From assembly GCA_002493945.1 (NCBI GenBank), contig DLAL01000057.1, positions 1 to 64,000 on the forward strand: a stretch of 64,000 bases of DNA, read 5' to 3'. The stretch comes from Porphyromonadaceae bacterium UBA7048 (GTDB lineage: Bacteria; Bacteroidota; Bacteroidia; Bacteroidales; Muribaculaceae). A program made the position numbers and the translations under genes. Below, one piece after another: positions 6,488-15,307 of the stretch (position 1 is its first letter; every line of letters starts with the position of its first letter). Below the pieces are notes generated by a model. The model searched no databases, was not told the DNA's origin, and worked only from the letters and a program-made list of their open reading frames with translations.

Positions 6488-9232
6488 ATGCGAACCCCTG
6501 ATATAGACACTGACGAATATCTCAACCCCGATACCGGCGAGGTCACGCGCCGGCGTGCACGGACGGAAACGAAGCGTGCCGACGGCTCTCAGCGCACCGT
6601 CAGGCAGAAGCCCGTCCCCGACCCCGAAGGTCCGGCGGCACCGCGTCGACAGCCGTCGGCACGCAAGCGCCGGGAAGAACGCCGGCCCAGGTATACCTTC
6701 ATATCCTTTCTCAAGGACTACCGCACGCATCTCGGCATAGGCATCGTGCTGTGTCTCAGCGCCATCGTCATGACGCTGTGCTCGATTTCGTTCATCTTCA
6801 ACTGCGAGCTCGACCAAAGCGTCATCAACGGACGCTCGCTCAAGGAGATAGTCGATACCGGCGACGCCGTGCAGAACATCGGCGGCCCTATGGGCGCCAA
6901 GCTGGCATCGTGGTTCCTCATCGACAACTTCGGCATAGGGTCGTTTGTGCTCGCGTTCTATGTGTTCGTCGTAGGGCTGGCCGTGATGCGCGCCACACGA
7001 ATCAGCTTTTTCTCATTCACGTTCCGCTGCCTCTTCACCACGGTGGCGCTCTCGGTCATCGTGGGACTGCTCACCATGAACCGTGCCGACTCCTTCCCTA
7101 TGGGCGGAACGCATGGCTTCTATGTCAACTGGCTTGTACTCCAGTATGCCGACATCCTCGGGGTATATGCGCTGACGGTGCTCCTGGCCGGACTGCTGGT
7201 GGCCGTATATCTCCATCCGATAAAGAGCTTCTTCGGACTTGTCGGCAGTATGATGCCGCGGCGCAAGCCGGTGCCTGAACCTGTGGCCGAATCCGAAACC
7301 GAGGCAGAGGACGAGACGCCGTCGGTGCTCGACCATCTCGATGCTCCCGAAACTGTCGACGAGGCTGAGACAGAACCGCATCGCGACAGTGACACCGATG
7401 AAATCGACGACTCCGCCGACGCCGGCGACCACTCGCGCTTCATGCCTCCGGTAGGTCTCGACGACCTCGACAAGAAGGATGACGACGAGTTCGACAGCGA
7501 CACGGACGACATCGACGAAAGCGCTTCCGAAGCCGCCGGCGGCCAGACAGACGTGTATGCCGATACATTCGATGATGACATGCCCTCCGATATTCAGCCC
7601 GTCGCGGAGGAGTCCGAGAGCATCACGCTGGCGGCCGCCGCTCCCGGAGAGCCCGAGATGGTGATAAAGAACAACCAGCCCGAGAAGGCCGCCGACACCG
7701 ACCATGCCCCTATCCGCAACGGCGACCACATAAGCATCGACACTCCCTATGACGTGCGTGCGTCGCACTCGTCATATCAGTTTCCGTCCACCGAGCTGCT
7801 GATAGAGCGCGGCAAGACTGTCGAGGTCAACGAGGCCGAGCAGCTCGCCAACAAGAAACTCATCGTCGACGCTCTCCGAAGCTACAATATCGACATCCAG
7901 CGTATCGAGGCCACCATAGGCCCGACGGTGACGCTCTACGAAATTGTTCCGGCACAGGGCACGCGTATCGCCAAGATCAAGAGTCTCGAGGACGATATCG
8001 CCATGAGCCTGTCGGCGCTCGGCATCCGTATCATAGCGCCTATACCCGGCAAGGGCACAGTCGGCATCGAAGTGCCTAACCGCAAACCGCAGATAGTGTC
8101 GATGCGCACCGTCCTGGAGTCTAAGACCTTCGCCGAAAACCGCATGCAGCTCCCGATGGCCCTCGGCGCAACCATCTCCAATGACATATACATGGCCGAC
8201 TTGGCCAAGATGCCCCACCTCCTGGTGGCCGGTGCGACGGGTCAGGGTAAGTCGGTCGGTCTGAACTGTATCATCACTTCGCTGCTGTACTCCAAGCATC
8301 CCGATGAACTGAAGTTCGTTCTCGTCGACCCGAAGACCGTCGAGTTCTCGCTCTTCGAGACCATCAGCCGCCAGTATCTGGCCAAACTCCCCGAAGAGGA
8401 GAAAGCCGTCATTACTGACCCGCAGAAGGTCATAGCCACGCTTAACTCCCTCTGCGTCGAGATGGATTCGCGCTACGAGCTCCTGAGCGATGCGCGCGTG
8501 CGTAACATTATAGAGTACAACAGCCGATTCTCCGACCGTCAGCTCAATCCCGAGAAAGGACACCGCTTCCTGCCCTATATCGTGGTGATAGTCGACGAAT
8601 ATGCCGACCTCGTCATGGTCGCAGGCAAGGACGTGGCCGCGCCTATATGCCGCATCGCACAGAAGGCGCGTGCCGTGGGCATACATATGATTATAGCCAC
8701 CCAGCGACCCTCTACCGACATCATCACCGGTATGATAAAGGCCAACTTTACGGCCCGTATCGCCTTCAAGGTCACTCAGGGTGTCGACAGCAAGACCATC
8801 CTCGACCGTCCGGGCGCTCAGCGTCTGATAGGCCGCGGCGATATGCTGACCATGATGAACGGCGTGGTCGAGCGCGTGCAGTGCGCCTTCATCGACACTC
8901 CCGAGGTCGAGGCCATCTGCGACCATATCGGCAGTCAGCCCGGCTTCACATCGTGCTATCTCCTGCCCGAACCTCCGGTGGAGGAGGGCGGCGAGGCTTC
9001 GACTGCCGACTACGGCGCCGTCACCGAGGAGTTCAAGCGCTGCGCCCTCTTCATCTCGTCGCAGTCGCAGGCGTCCATCACCAGCCTGCAGCGTAAGTTC
9101 GAGATAGGCTTCAACAAGGCAGGCCGATTCATGGACCAGATGCAGCAGATGGGCATCGTAGGACCGGCCAAGGGCGCCAAGCCGCGCGACGTGCTCATGA
9201 CTCCTGACGAGGTGCAGCGCCTGTTCGAATGA
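6488..9232 (+). CDS. ftsK: DNA translocase FtsK
   Basis: Septum-anchored DNA pump of 914 residues that clears chromosome termini at division and activates XerCD. Residues 1-70 are a basic cytoplasmic leader. Four or more membrane segments lie at about 80-245. A long acidic linker (~250-420) is rich in Asp/Glu. The motor follows, with Walker A GATGQGKS at 582-589, a VDPKTVEFSLF block and Walker B VVIVDE at 699-704. The C-terminal ~60 residues form the winged-helix gamma domain (ALFISSQSQASITSLQRKF) that reads KOPS-like sites. Length is normal for Bacteroidota. A LolA-like gene follows after 34 bp, an arrangement common in this phylum. Confidence 0.97.
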   Translation: MRTPDIDTDEYLNPDTGEVTRRRARTETKRADGSQRTVRQKPVPDPEGPAAPRRQPSARKRREERRPRYTFISFLKDYRTHLGIGIVLCLSAIVMTLCSISFIFNCELDQSVINGRSLKEIVDTGDAVQNIGGPMGAKLASWFLIDNFGIGSFVLAFYVFVVGLAVMRATRISFFSFTFRCLFTTVALSVIVGLLTMNRADSFPMGGTHGFYVNWLVLQYADILGVYALTVLLAGLLVAVYLHPIKSFFGLVGSMMPRRKPVPEPVAESETEAEDETPSVLDHLDAPETVDEAETEPHRDSDTDEIDDSADAGDHSRFMPPVGLDDLDKKDDDEFDSDTDDIDESASEAAGGQTDVYADTFDDDMPSDIQPVAEESESITLAAAAPGEPEMVIKNNQPEKAADTDHAPIRNGDHISIDTPYDVRASHSSYQFPSTELLIERGKTVEVNEAEQLANKKLIVDALRSYNIDIQRIEATIGPTVTLYEIVPAQGTRIAKIKSLEDDIAMSLSALGIRIIAPIPGKGTVGIEVPNRKPQIVSMRTVLESKTFAENRMQLPMALGATISNDIYMADLAKMPHLLVAGATGQGKSVGLNCIITSLLYSKHPDELKFVLVDPKTVEFSLFETISRQYLAKLPEEEKAVITDPQKVIATLNSLCVEMDSRYELLSDARVRNIIEYNSRFSDRQLNPEKGHRFLPYIVVIVDEYADLVMVAGKDVAAPICRIAQKARAVGIHMIIATQRPSTDIITGMIKANFTARIAFKVTQGVDSKTILDRPGAQRLIGRGDMLTMMNGVVERVQCAFIDTPEVEAICDHIGSQPGFTSCYLLPEPPVEEGGEASTADYGAVTEEFKRCALFISSQSQASITSLQRKFEIGFNKAGRFMDQMQQMGIVGPAKGAKPRDVLMTPDEVQRLFE

Positions 9233-9266
9233 ACATCACTTAGAAGTCAAACGTTGATACACCATC

Positions 9267-9890
9267 ATGAAACATCAGCTACGACACATATTCATCCTGC
9301 TGGCCGCACTGACGGCTGCTTTTAGCGTGCAGGCTGCCACGACGGCAACGGCTTCGTCGATTCTGTCGGCTCTGAGAGCGCGTATAGCTTCGGCCAAGGC
9401 CATCGAGACCGTCTTCACCATCAAGGGGGCCGACGGTCCCGTGCAAGGGTCGGCCGTCATCTCGGGCGACCGCTTCACCATGACCACACCCGAAATCACC
9501 GTGTGGTATGACGGCAAGACCCAGTGGACGCTCATGCCGGCGTCGAAGGAAGTCAATGTCACCGAGCCGACCCTCGACGAGGTGATGGCCTCGAATCCCT
9601 TCGCTATCCTCACGGCACATGGCGACTACTATACGGCACGTCGGCTGAAAGATTCCGGCGGATGTCAGGTGGTGGCCCTTACGCCGCGCGATTCTGGCAG
9701 CGGCATCGCCGATTTCGAGGTTTCCGTCGACAGCAAGGGTCAGCCGCACGTCATCGTCGTCAATTTCGGCGACGGTCAGCGCATGCACGTGAGCATCGAT
9801 TCATTCCTCGAGACCGCCGCCAAGGCGCCGGCCGTATTCGTCTTCGACAAGTCGAAATATCCCGGCTACGAAGTGGTCGATTTAAGATAA
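9267..9890 (+). CDS. LolA-like outer-membrane lipoprotein carrier
   Basis: Periplasmic protein of 207 residues with a Sec signal peptide (cleavage near VQA-ATTATA, ~residue 23). The rest fits the LolA fold: a beta-rich half-barrel with the WYDGKTQWTLMPASKEVNVTEP segment in the middle and a C-terminal DGQRMHVSIDSF stretch. LolA ferries lipoproteins from the LolCDE transporter to the outer membrane. It sits directly after ftsK. Bacteroidota carry several divergent LolA-like proteins, so lipoprotein-carrier activity is a family inference; I give no gene symbol for that reason. Confidence 0.8.
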   Translation: MKHQLRHIFILLAALTAAFSVQAATTATASSILSALRARIASAKAIETVFTIKGADGPVQGSAVISGDRFTMTTPEITVWYDGKTQWTLMPASKEVNVTEPTLDEVMASNPFAILTAHGDYYTARRLKDSGGCQVVALTPRDSGSGIADFEVSVDSKGQPHVIVVNFGDGQRMHVSIDSFLETAAKAPAVFVFDKSKYPGYEVVDLR

Positions 9891-9908
9891 TCTCTAAACT
9901 CATCTATT

Positions 9909-10859
9909 ATGAGCCAGTATACAACCAAATGCCTTATCATAGGCTCCGGCCCGGCCGGATATACCGCCGGCATATACACATCGCGTGCCAACCTCAGTCC
10001 CGTCATGGTCGAGGGCATACAGCCCGGCGGACAGCTCGTCCAGACCACCGACATCGAGAATTTCCCCGGCTATCCCGACGGCATACTCGGTCCCGAGATG
10101 ATGGAGCAGTTCCGTGCCCAGGCGCTCCGCTTCGGCCTGCGCATCCTTTCGGGTGAGGTGACCGATGTCGATTTCTCGACACGTCCCTTCAAAGCATATG
10201 TCAACGGAGGCAAGGACGAGATTGTCGCCGACACCGTCATCATATCGACCGGTGCCAGCGCCCGTTATCTCGGTCTGCCCGACGAAGAGAAGTACCGCGG
10301 CCTGGGTGTATCGGCCTGTGCCACCTGCGACGGATTCTTCTTCCGCAAGCGCCCCGTGGCCGTCGTTGGCGGCGGTGACACTGCCTGCGAGGAAGCGCTC
10401 TATCTGGCTACGCTGGCATCGAAAGTGTACATGATAGTCCGCAAGGACTACCTCCGCGCATCCAAGTACATGCAGGCGCGCGTGGCTGCCAACGAGAAGA
10501 TAGAAGTGCTCTACAACACTCAGACCGAAGGCCTCTTCGGTCAGGACGCCGTCGAAGGCGCTCATCTGGTCCGCAACAAGGGCACAGAGAACGAGGAGCG
10601 CTTCGACATCGCCATCGACGGTTTCTTCCTCGGCATCGGCCACAAGCCGAATACTGAGGTGTTTGCAGGCAAGATTGAACTCGACGAAGCCGGATATATC
10701 GTCACCGAGGGCCACAGCATGGCCACCAACGTGCCGGGCGTCTTTGCCGCCGGTGATGTCGCCGACCCTGTCTATCAGCAGGCCGTGTCGGCTGCCGGAA
10801 TGGGTTGTCGCGCCGCGCTTGACGCCGAGCGTTTCATCCTCCTTCACAGCGCCGACTGA
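9909..10859 (+). CDS. trxB: thioredoxin-disulfide reductase
   Basis: NADPH-dependent flavoenzyme of 316 residues that reduces thioredoxin. The FAD-binding GSGPAGYTAGIYTSRA is at ~12-27 and the redox-active CATC at Cys137/Cys140. The NADPH-binding GGGDTACEEALYLA is near 154-167, and the C-terminal GVFAAGDVADP FAD motif is near 278-288. All key residues are in place and length is typical. It lies 18 bp after the LolA-like gene and 1 bp before ybaK. Together these genes supply thiol redox power in the cytoplasm. Confidence 0.96.
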   Translation: MSQYTTKCLIIGSGPAGYTAGIYTSRANLSPVMVEGIQPGGQLVQTTDIENFPGYPDGILGPEMMEQFRAQALRFGLRILSGEVTDVDFSTRPFKAYVNGGKDEIVADTVIISTGASARYLGLPDEEKYRGLGVSACATCDGFFFRKRPVAVVGGGDTACEEALYLATLASKVYMIVRKDYLRASKYMQARVAANEKIEVLYNTQTEGLFGQDAVEGAHLVRNKGTENEERFDIAIDGFFLGIGHKPNTEVFAGKIELDEAGYIVTEGHSMATNVPGVFAAGDVADPVYQQAVSAAGMGCRAALDAERFILLHSAD

Positions 10860-10860
10860 T

Positions 10861-11352
10861 ATGGCAAAGGCCGCTAAACACAACAAGACCAATGCCGTGC
10901 GGCTTCTCGAGGCCGCCGGCCTGGATTTCGCCACGCGCGACTATGAAGTCGACGAGAACGACCTTGCCGCCGGTCATGTGGCCGAGCAGCTGGGCGAGGA
11001 CATCCGTCAGGTGTTCAAGACCCTCGTCCTCCGCGGTGAGCGCACCGGGCTCTTCGTCTGCGTCGTCCCGGGCGACTGCGAGGTAGATTTCAAGAAAGCG
11101 GCCGCGGCAGCCGGCGACAAGAAGGCCGAGATGATAGCCATGAAGGAACTCCTTCCGCTGACGGGCTATATCCGCGGAGGCTGTTCGCCCGTAGGCATGA
11201 AGAAGCCCTATCCGACCTTCTTCCACCGCACGGCACTCGACTTCGACCGCATCTATGTGAGCGCCGGAGTCCGCGGCATGCAGATAGAGATTGAGCCGCA
11301 GGCCCTTATCGGATTTGTAGGCGCCACGGTTACTGACCTCGTCAAAGCATAA
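10861..11352 (+). CDS. ybaK: Cys-tRNA(Pro)/Cys-tRNA(Cys) deacylase YbaK
   Basis: Trans-editing protein of 163 residues that hydrolyses mischarged Cys-tRNA(Pro). It has the YbaK/EbsC fold. The opening KTNAVRLLEAAGLDFATRDYE is typical, as are VFKTLVLRG (~60-68) with the essential Lys and the GGCSPVGMKKPYPTF block (~115-129). The ATG at 10861 is 2 bases after the trxB stop; upstream in-frame sequence lies inside trxB and was ignored. aroC follows after 5 bp, so trxB-ybaK-aroC is probably one transcript. Confidence 0.93.
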   Translation: MAKAAKHNKTNAVRLLEAAGLDFATRDYEVDENDLAAGHVAEQLGEDIRQVFKTLVLRGERTGLFVCVVPGDCEVDFKKAAAAAGDKKAEMIAMKELLPLTGYIRGGCSPVGMKKPYPTFFHRTALDFDRIYVSAGVRGMQIEIEPQALIGFVGATVTDLVKA

Positions 11353-11357
11353 GGCCG

Positions 11358-12362
11358 ATGAACACATTCGGCACACTTTTCCGTCTCACCGACTTCGGCG
11401 AGAGTCACGGTCCGGCCATCGGCGGAGTTGTCGACGGCATGCCGGCAGGCTTCGAGGTCGACCTTGAGGCCGTGCAGGCCATGCTCGACCGCCGCCGTCC
11501 CGGACGGTCGGCGCAGACCTCCGCGCGTCGTGAGGCCGACACCGTCCGCTTTCTTTCAGGCATCTTCGAAGGGCGCACGCTCGGCACGCCCATAGGCTTC
11601 GTCATATCCAACGACGATGCCCGCAGTGCCGACTACGAGCAGCTGCGCCACACCTTCCGTCCCAATCACGCCGATTATACCTATCATGCCAAGTACGGCC
11701 ACCGCGACCACCGCGGAGGCGGCCGTGCGTCGGCGCGCGAGACGGCAGTCCGTGTCGTCGGCGGAGCGCTTGCGTCGCAGGTTCTCGCATCGGCAGGTAT
11801 TACGGTGTCTGCACGGACGCTTTCGGTGCATGGCGCCACGACTCCCGAAGCCATCGAAGAAGTGATACGCCGCGCCCGTGCCGACCGCGACACCGTAGGA
11901 GGCGTGGTCGAATGTCGTGTCGACGGCTTGCCGGCAGGCATCGGCGAACCGATATTCGACAAACTCCCGGCCATGCTGGCCTCGGCCATGATGAGCATCA
12001 ATGCATCGCGCGGCTTCGAGTACGGCGACGGCTTCGCTGCCGCCGACAGCTACGGCTCCGGGCAGGTCGACGCCTTCTGCATCCGTCCTGACGGCACTGT
12101 CGCCACCAGAGCCAACCACTCCGGAGGCATGCAGGGAGGCATCAGCAACGGCGCTCCGGTCGTCTTCCGCGTCGCCTTCAAGCCCATAGCCACGCTTCCC
12201 CGTCAGCTCGATACCGTCACCGACACAGGCGAAGCAGCCGTCATCGAAGTCGGAGGCCGCCACGACCCCTGCGTCATCCCCCGTGTGCTCCCCGTGGTAG
12301 AGGCCATGACCGCCATGACCATCCTCGATGCAGTGATGATGGACAGAGCCCGTCGGGTGTGA
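11358..12362 (+). CDS. aroC: chorismate synthase
   Basis: Last step of the shikimate pathway: EPSP to chorismate, using reduced FMN as cofactor. Family blocks visible: GESHGPAIGGVVDGMPAG (~14-31), DRRRPGR (~44-50), the glycine/Arg-rich YGHRDHRGGGRASARETA segment (~111-128) and the C-terminal GRHDPCVIPRVLPVVEAM block. At 334 residues it is about 20 shorter than many bacterial AroC proteins because the C-terminal tail is reduced, but all core motifs are there. A strong hairpin closes the transcript 20 bp downstream. Confidence 0.95.
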   Translation: MNTFGTLFRLTDFGESHGPAIGGVVDGMPAGFEVDLEAVQAMLDRRRPGRSAQTSARREADTVRFLSGIFEGRTLGTPIGFVISNDDARSADYEQLRHTFRPNHADYTYHAKYGHRDHRGGGRASARETAVRVVGGALASQVLASAGITVSARTLSVHGATTPEAIEEVIRRARADRDTVGGVVECRVDGLPAGIGEPIFDKLPAMLASAMMSINASRGFEYGDGFAAADSYGSGQVDAFCIRPDGTVATRANHSGGMQGGISNGAPVVFRVAFKPIATLPRQLDTVTDTGEAAVIEVGGRHDPCVIPRVLPVVEAMTAMTILDAVMMDRARRV

Positions 12363-12382
12363 AAATATACCTAAAGAACATT

Positions 12383-12415
12383 CGCGGCCCCGTATCCGAA
12401 AGATACGGGGCCGCG
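12383..12415. terminator. bidirectional terminator hairpin between aroC and the ompA-like gene
   Basis: Perfect 14-bp GC-rich inverted repeat (12383-12396 with 12402-12415) and a 5-base loop, between two convergent genes. The T run after it is weak on both strands, but position and stem strength support termination for both. Confidence 0.8.
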
Positions 12416-12438
12416 TTGTGCTATGGAGTATGTTGAAG

Positions 12439-13308
12439 TTACTGTGCTGATTCTTCGGGAGCCTTGTCGATGAGATCGAGGAACTGGTCGAGCTTCGGCG
12501 TGATGATGATTTCGGTGCGGCGGTTGCGCTGACGTCCGAGTTCGGAGTCGTTGTCGGCAAGGGGATTGTACTCGCCGCGGCCGCCGGCGGTCAGACGGGC
12601 CGGATTTACGCCGAAGTCGTTCTGGAGAACCTGTACGACTGACGAGGCGCGCAGGGTCGAGAGGTCCCAGTTGTTGCGGATGTTCTCGCGGGTGATAGGC
12701 ACATTGTCGGTGTTGCCTTCTACGAGTACGTCATAGTCGCGGTAGTCCTTGATGATTTTGGCGATTTTGCTGAGCGTCTGCATAGCGCGCGAGTTAATCT
12801 CGTAGCTGCCGCTCTTGAAGAGCATGTTGTCGGCCAGCGAGATGTAGACTACGCCTTTGAGCACTTTCACGTTCACTTCGTCGGCTTCAGAGCCGGTGAG
12901 CGAGCGGGTGAGGTTGGTGGTGAGGGCGAGGTTGAGCGAGTCGCTCTTGCTCTTGGCTTCGACGAGCTGCTTGATGTACTTGTTCGATGCGTTGATCTGG
13001 TCAACGAGTTTCGATATGTTCACGTTGCCCTGAGTGTTCTGGCTGATGCTCTTGTCGAGCGAGCCCTGCAGACGGGCGTAGTTCTCCTTCAGTTCGGTAT
13101 TGTTGCGACGGGCCTCGTCGAGGAGGGCCTGGAGCGTCTGGGCGTTACCCTGAGCCTGCGAGTAGTTGCTCTGCAGGGTGGTGTAGTCCTGGCTCAGCTG
13201 CTGGTGTGCGGCCTGAAGGTCGGTGTACTGCTTCTTGCTCACACAGCCAGTGAATGATGCCGCTACCATCGCGAGGGCAAATGCTGAAAGGATGTGTCTT
13301 GCTTTCAT
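12439..13308 (-). CDS. OmpA-family lipoprotein with coiled-coil stalk
   Basis: Outer-membrane lipoprotein of 289 residues that binds peptidoglycan. The signal peptide ends in a lipobox (SFTGC, Cys22). Residues ~25-125 form a long heptad-type coiled coil rich in Gln/Asn/Leu. Residues ~150-275 are the OmpA/Pal peptidoglycan-binding domain, including VLVEGNTDNVPI and LSTLRASSVVQVL, then GRGEYNPLADNDSELGRQRNRRTEI with the Asp and Arg that hold diaminopimelate. It probably tethers the outer membrane to the wall. It has its own -7 box and a hairpin in the predicted leader. Confidence 0.92.
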   Translation of the reverse strand: MKARHILSAFALAMVAASFTGCVSKKQYTDLQAAHQQLSQDYTTLQSNYSQAQGNAQTLQALLDEARRNNTELKENYARLQGSLDKSISQNTQGNVNISKLVDQINASNKYIKQLVEAKSKSDSLNLALTTNLTRSLTGSEADEVNVKVLKGVVYISLADNMLFKSGSYEINSRAMQTLSKIAKIIKDYRDYDVLVEGNTDNVPITRENIRNNWDLSTLRASSVVQVLQNDFGVNPARLTAGGRGEYNPLADNDSELGRQRNRRTEIIITPKLDQFLDLIDKAPEESAQ

Positions 13309-13352
13309 AATCGTTCGTTTATATAACTCTTATAAATAAATTCAACGTGTTG

Positions 13353-13374
13353 ACGCGGCTTAAAGTTGCCGCGT
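13353..13374 (-). promoter_or_regulatory. hairpin in the predicted 5' leader of the ompA-like gene
   Basis: 7-bp perfect GC-rich stem (13353-13359 with 13368-13374) and an 8-base loop. It lies between the predicted transcription start (near 13392) and the start codon at 13308. Could stabilise the mRNA or be bound by a regulator; that role is inference. Confidence 0.35.
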
Positions 13375-13398
13375 TACAATCTCTTATGATTTAGATTG

Positions 13399-13406
13399 CA
13401 AAGGTA
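13399..13406 (-). promoter_or_regulatory. -7 box for the ompA-like gene
   Basis: TACCTTTG on the minus strand, about 90 bp before the start codon, leaving a leader of roughly 84 bases in AT-rich DNA. Confidence 0.5.
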
Positions 13407-13453
13407 CGAAAAATATTATTATAGGATTTAATAAAGTATGTTAACGCCTACAG

Positions 13454-14029
13454 TCATGCCTTGTCAGGCTCGATGCAGCTGCGTATCTCCTGCTGCATGC
13501 TGCGAATGAGGCGGAGATTCTGCCGTTCTTTGAAGTAGACGAGCGGGATGCTGGCTGCAAGTCCCACATAGAATCCTGCCACTGCGTCGCTGCCCAGATC
13601 GAGCAGACCGTAGAGGAGGGTGAGCAGGACGATGACGCCCATGGTGTAGCCTGCGATGTGGAGGCGTATCCAGTCGCGGCGCAGCGAGAGTATCGATTTC
13701 ATGGCTTCGACTACGGGGAGGGTGATGTAGTCCGCTTTTGATATCTGAAGCGAGAACCGATAGTTGAGCAGTCCCATTATTACTCCGAATACTCCGTAGA
13801 TACATGCGTATATGGCCGGAAGTTTGAGAATCATCACCAGCACGGGGGCGAGGAGCACCACCACTATACCGGCGAGTCCCGACCGTGAGTAGTTGCGGGC
13901 CAGTTTCTGCTGCGCGTTCACGGCGCGTCCTTTGGCCAGTTCGGAGGCTATACGGCGGTTGACAGGCTCGAGCGCGTCCGAGTCGGTTCCCAAAGATTTC
14001 CAGCTGTTGCGAAGTTCGTCTAAGTCCAT
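13454..14029 (-). CDS. membrane protein co-encoded with an ECF sigma factor
   Basis: Protein of 191 residues with about 45 soluble N-terminal residues (starts MDLDELRNSWKSLG, a common start for membrane partners of Bacteroidales ECF factors). Hydrophobic segments follow at ~52-70, ~73-92, ~126-146 and ~148-165, with a basic/polar C-terminal tail. It begins 15 bp after the sigma gene. By position it may restrain or sense for the sigma factor, but there is no zinc-binding anti-sigma motif, so this is a guess from context. No enzymatic motif seen. Confidence 0.75.
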   Translation of the reverse strand: MDLDELRNSWKSLGTDSDALEPVNRRIASELAKGRAVNAQQKLARNYSRSGLAGIVVVLLAPVLVMILKLPAIYACIYGVFGVIMGLLNYRFSLQISKADYITLPVVEAMKSILSLRRDWIRLHIAGYTMGVIVLLTLLYGLLDLGSDAVAGFYVGLAASIPLVYFKERQNLRLIRSMQQEIRSCIEPDKA

Positions 14030-14044
14030 ATTACCTTGTGTTTT

Positions 14045-14551
14045 TTATCTGCCGCTGTCGGCGAGTTTGGAGAGTCGTTCTTTGATGCGGTGCAACTTGA
14101 CGGCGACGTTGGCCTGCGACATGCCCACGATGAGCGCGATCTCTTCGTACGATTTTTCGTCGAGCCACAACGTTATCAGGGCTTTGTCAACCGGTCCGAG
14201 CATGCTGATGAGGCGGTGCAGCTCGCGGTGCTCCTCGGTCATGGCAGGGGCCTTGTCCTCGCTCACGGGCTCGAACTCGAGGCTGTCGATCGACGAGGTG
14301 TCGCTGTACCGGCGGTTGCGGCGGTGCCACGATATGCACGTGTTGATGGCAGTGCGGTATATCCATGTCGACATCCGCGCCTCGCCTCTGAAGGACTCCA
14401 TGCCCTGCCAGATGTTGATGCACGTCTCTTGATACAGGTCGTCGAACGTAGCTCCCTGGCCGGCGTAGAGCCAGCATACCTTGGACACCACGTCTTTGTA
14501 CCGGTCAAGGATGCCGAGAAACTGCTGTTCTTTGTCGCCTGTCTGTCTCAT
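14045..14551 (-). CDS. ECF-type RNA polymerase sigma factor
   Basis: Sigma-70 family, group 4, 168 residues. Region 2 includes DDLYQETCINIWQGMESFRGEARMSTWIYRTAINT (~37-71; the -10 melting helix) and region 4 is a helix-turn-helix near 125-160 (LDEKSYEEIALIVGMSQANVAVKLHRIKERL). Between them lies a short acidic linker. It would redirect RNA polymerase to a small regulon, whose signal cannot be read here. The downstream membrane protein is the likely partner. No adjacent FecR or SusCD genes, so it is not the usual TonB-linked type. Confidence 0.93.
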   Translation of the reverse strand: MRQTGDKEQQFLGILDRYKDVVSKVCWLYAGQGATFDDLYQETCINIWQGMESFRGEARMSTWIYRTAINTCISWHRRNRRYSDTSSIDSLEFEPVSEDKAPAMTEEHRELHRLISMLGPVDKALITLWLDEKSYEEIALIVGMSQANVAVKLHRIKERLSKLADSGR

Positions 14552-14603
14552 TGCTGTATATATGACGCGTCGCGGACGGAAAAATTACATCCGGACCGAA
14601 AAT

Positions 14604-15191
14604 TTACGCCTTTCTTTCGAGCCGGCGTATCACTTTTGCCGGATTTCCGCCGACAAGGGTGTATGGCTCGACGTCGCGCGTCACGACTGCTCCGGCCGCT
14701 ATGACTGCTCCCTCGCCGACGGTGACGCCGGGCACTATGGTGACGCCTCCGCCTATCCACACGCTGTCGCCGATGGTGACTGGTTCGGCCCATTCTGCGC
14801 CGGTATTGCGCTCGGCGGCGTCCAGGGGATGGCAGGCCGTGTATATGCTCACGTTCGGGCCGATGAACACGTGGTCGCCTATGGTGACGCGGGCTTCGTC
14901 GAGTATGGTGAGGTTGAAGTTGGCGAAGAAGTCTTCGCCTATGTGGATGTTGCATCCGTAGTCGCAGCGGAACGGCTGATTGATGTGGCACTGTGTGCCG
15001 CATGAGCCTAATATGCCGGTGATTATCTCGCGGCGCCGTGCGTCGGCGTCAGGACGGAGGCTGTTGTACTCCCACAGCAGGTTGCGGGTCACTTCGAGAC
15101 GCCGCAGAAACTCGGGGTGGAGGGCGTCGTACACCTCTCCTCCGAGCATTCTGGCCCATTCGGCCTCGAATATCGCGTCGGATTCTGTCAT
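14604..15191 (-). CDS. sugar O-acetyltransferase (maltose/galactoside acetyltransferase family)
   Basis: Left-handed beta-helix (hexapeptide repeat) acetyltransferase of 195 residues; moves acetyl from acetyl-CoA to a sugar hydroxyl. N-terminal Mac domain (EAEWARMLGGEVYDALHPEF) at ~7-28. The catalytic His lies in YTACHPLDAAERN near residue 117. Hexapeptide repeats (IGDSVWIGGGVTIVPGVTVGEGAVIAAGAVV) run through ~140-175, ending LVGGNPAKVIRRL. The ATG at 15191 was preferred to an upstream in-frame ATG at 15281 because the extra 30 residues lie upstream of the -7 box. The sugar substrate is unknown. Confidence 0.9.
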   Translation of the reverse strand: MTESDAIFEAEWARMLGGEVYDALHPEFLRRLEVTRNLLWEYNSLRPDADARRREIITGILGSCGTQCHINQPFRCDYGCNIHIGEDFFANFNLTILDEARVTIGDHVFIGPNVSIYTACHPLDAAERNTGAEWAEPVTIGDSVWIGGGVTIVPGVTVGEGAVIAAGAVVTRDVEPYTLVGGNPAKVIRRLERKA

Positions 15192-15214
15192 GTCGTAAGA
15201 ATGATAAACAGGCG

Positions 15215-15222
15215 CAAAATTA
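15215..15222 (-). promoter_or_regulatory. -7 box for the sugar acetyltransferase
   Basis: TAATTTTG on the minus strand, 23 bp before the ATG at 15191. Confidence 0.45.
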
Positions 15223-15269
15223 GTGAAATTTTCCCTATTGTTTTCCGTTTGAAAAAAATAACATAAAAA

Positions 15270-15302
15270 TTGGGGATGCAATTGAAAAATTCACTAAATT
15301 TG
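15270..15302 (+). promoter_or_regulatory. promoter for the REC/PPDK_N gene
   Basis: TTGG at 15270-15273 and TAAATTTG at 15295-15302 are 21 bp apart, near the Bacteroidota -33/-7 spacing. The -7 box ends 5 bp before the ATG at 15308, so the message would be leaderless or start at a later ATG (15332). Confidence 0.5.
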
Positions 15303-15307
15303 CCACT

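Noticed and set aside
7772..8926. 384-residue open frame opposite ftsK
   Set aside because: Lies over the FtsK motor, whose motifs are certain. No independent evidence.
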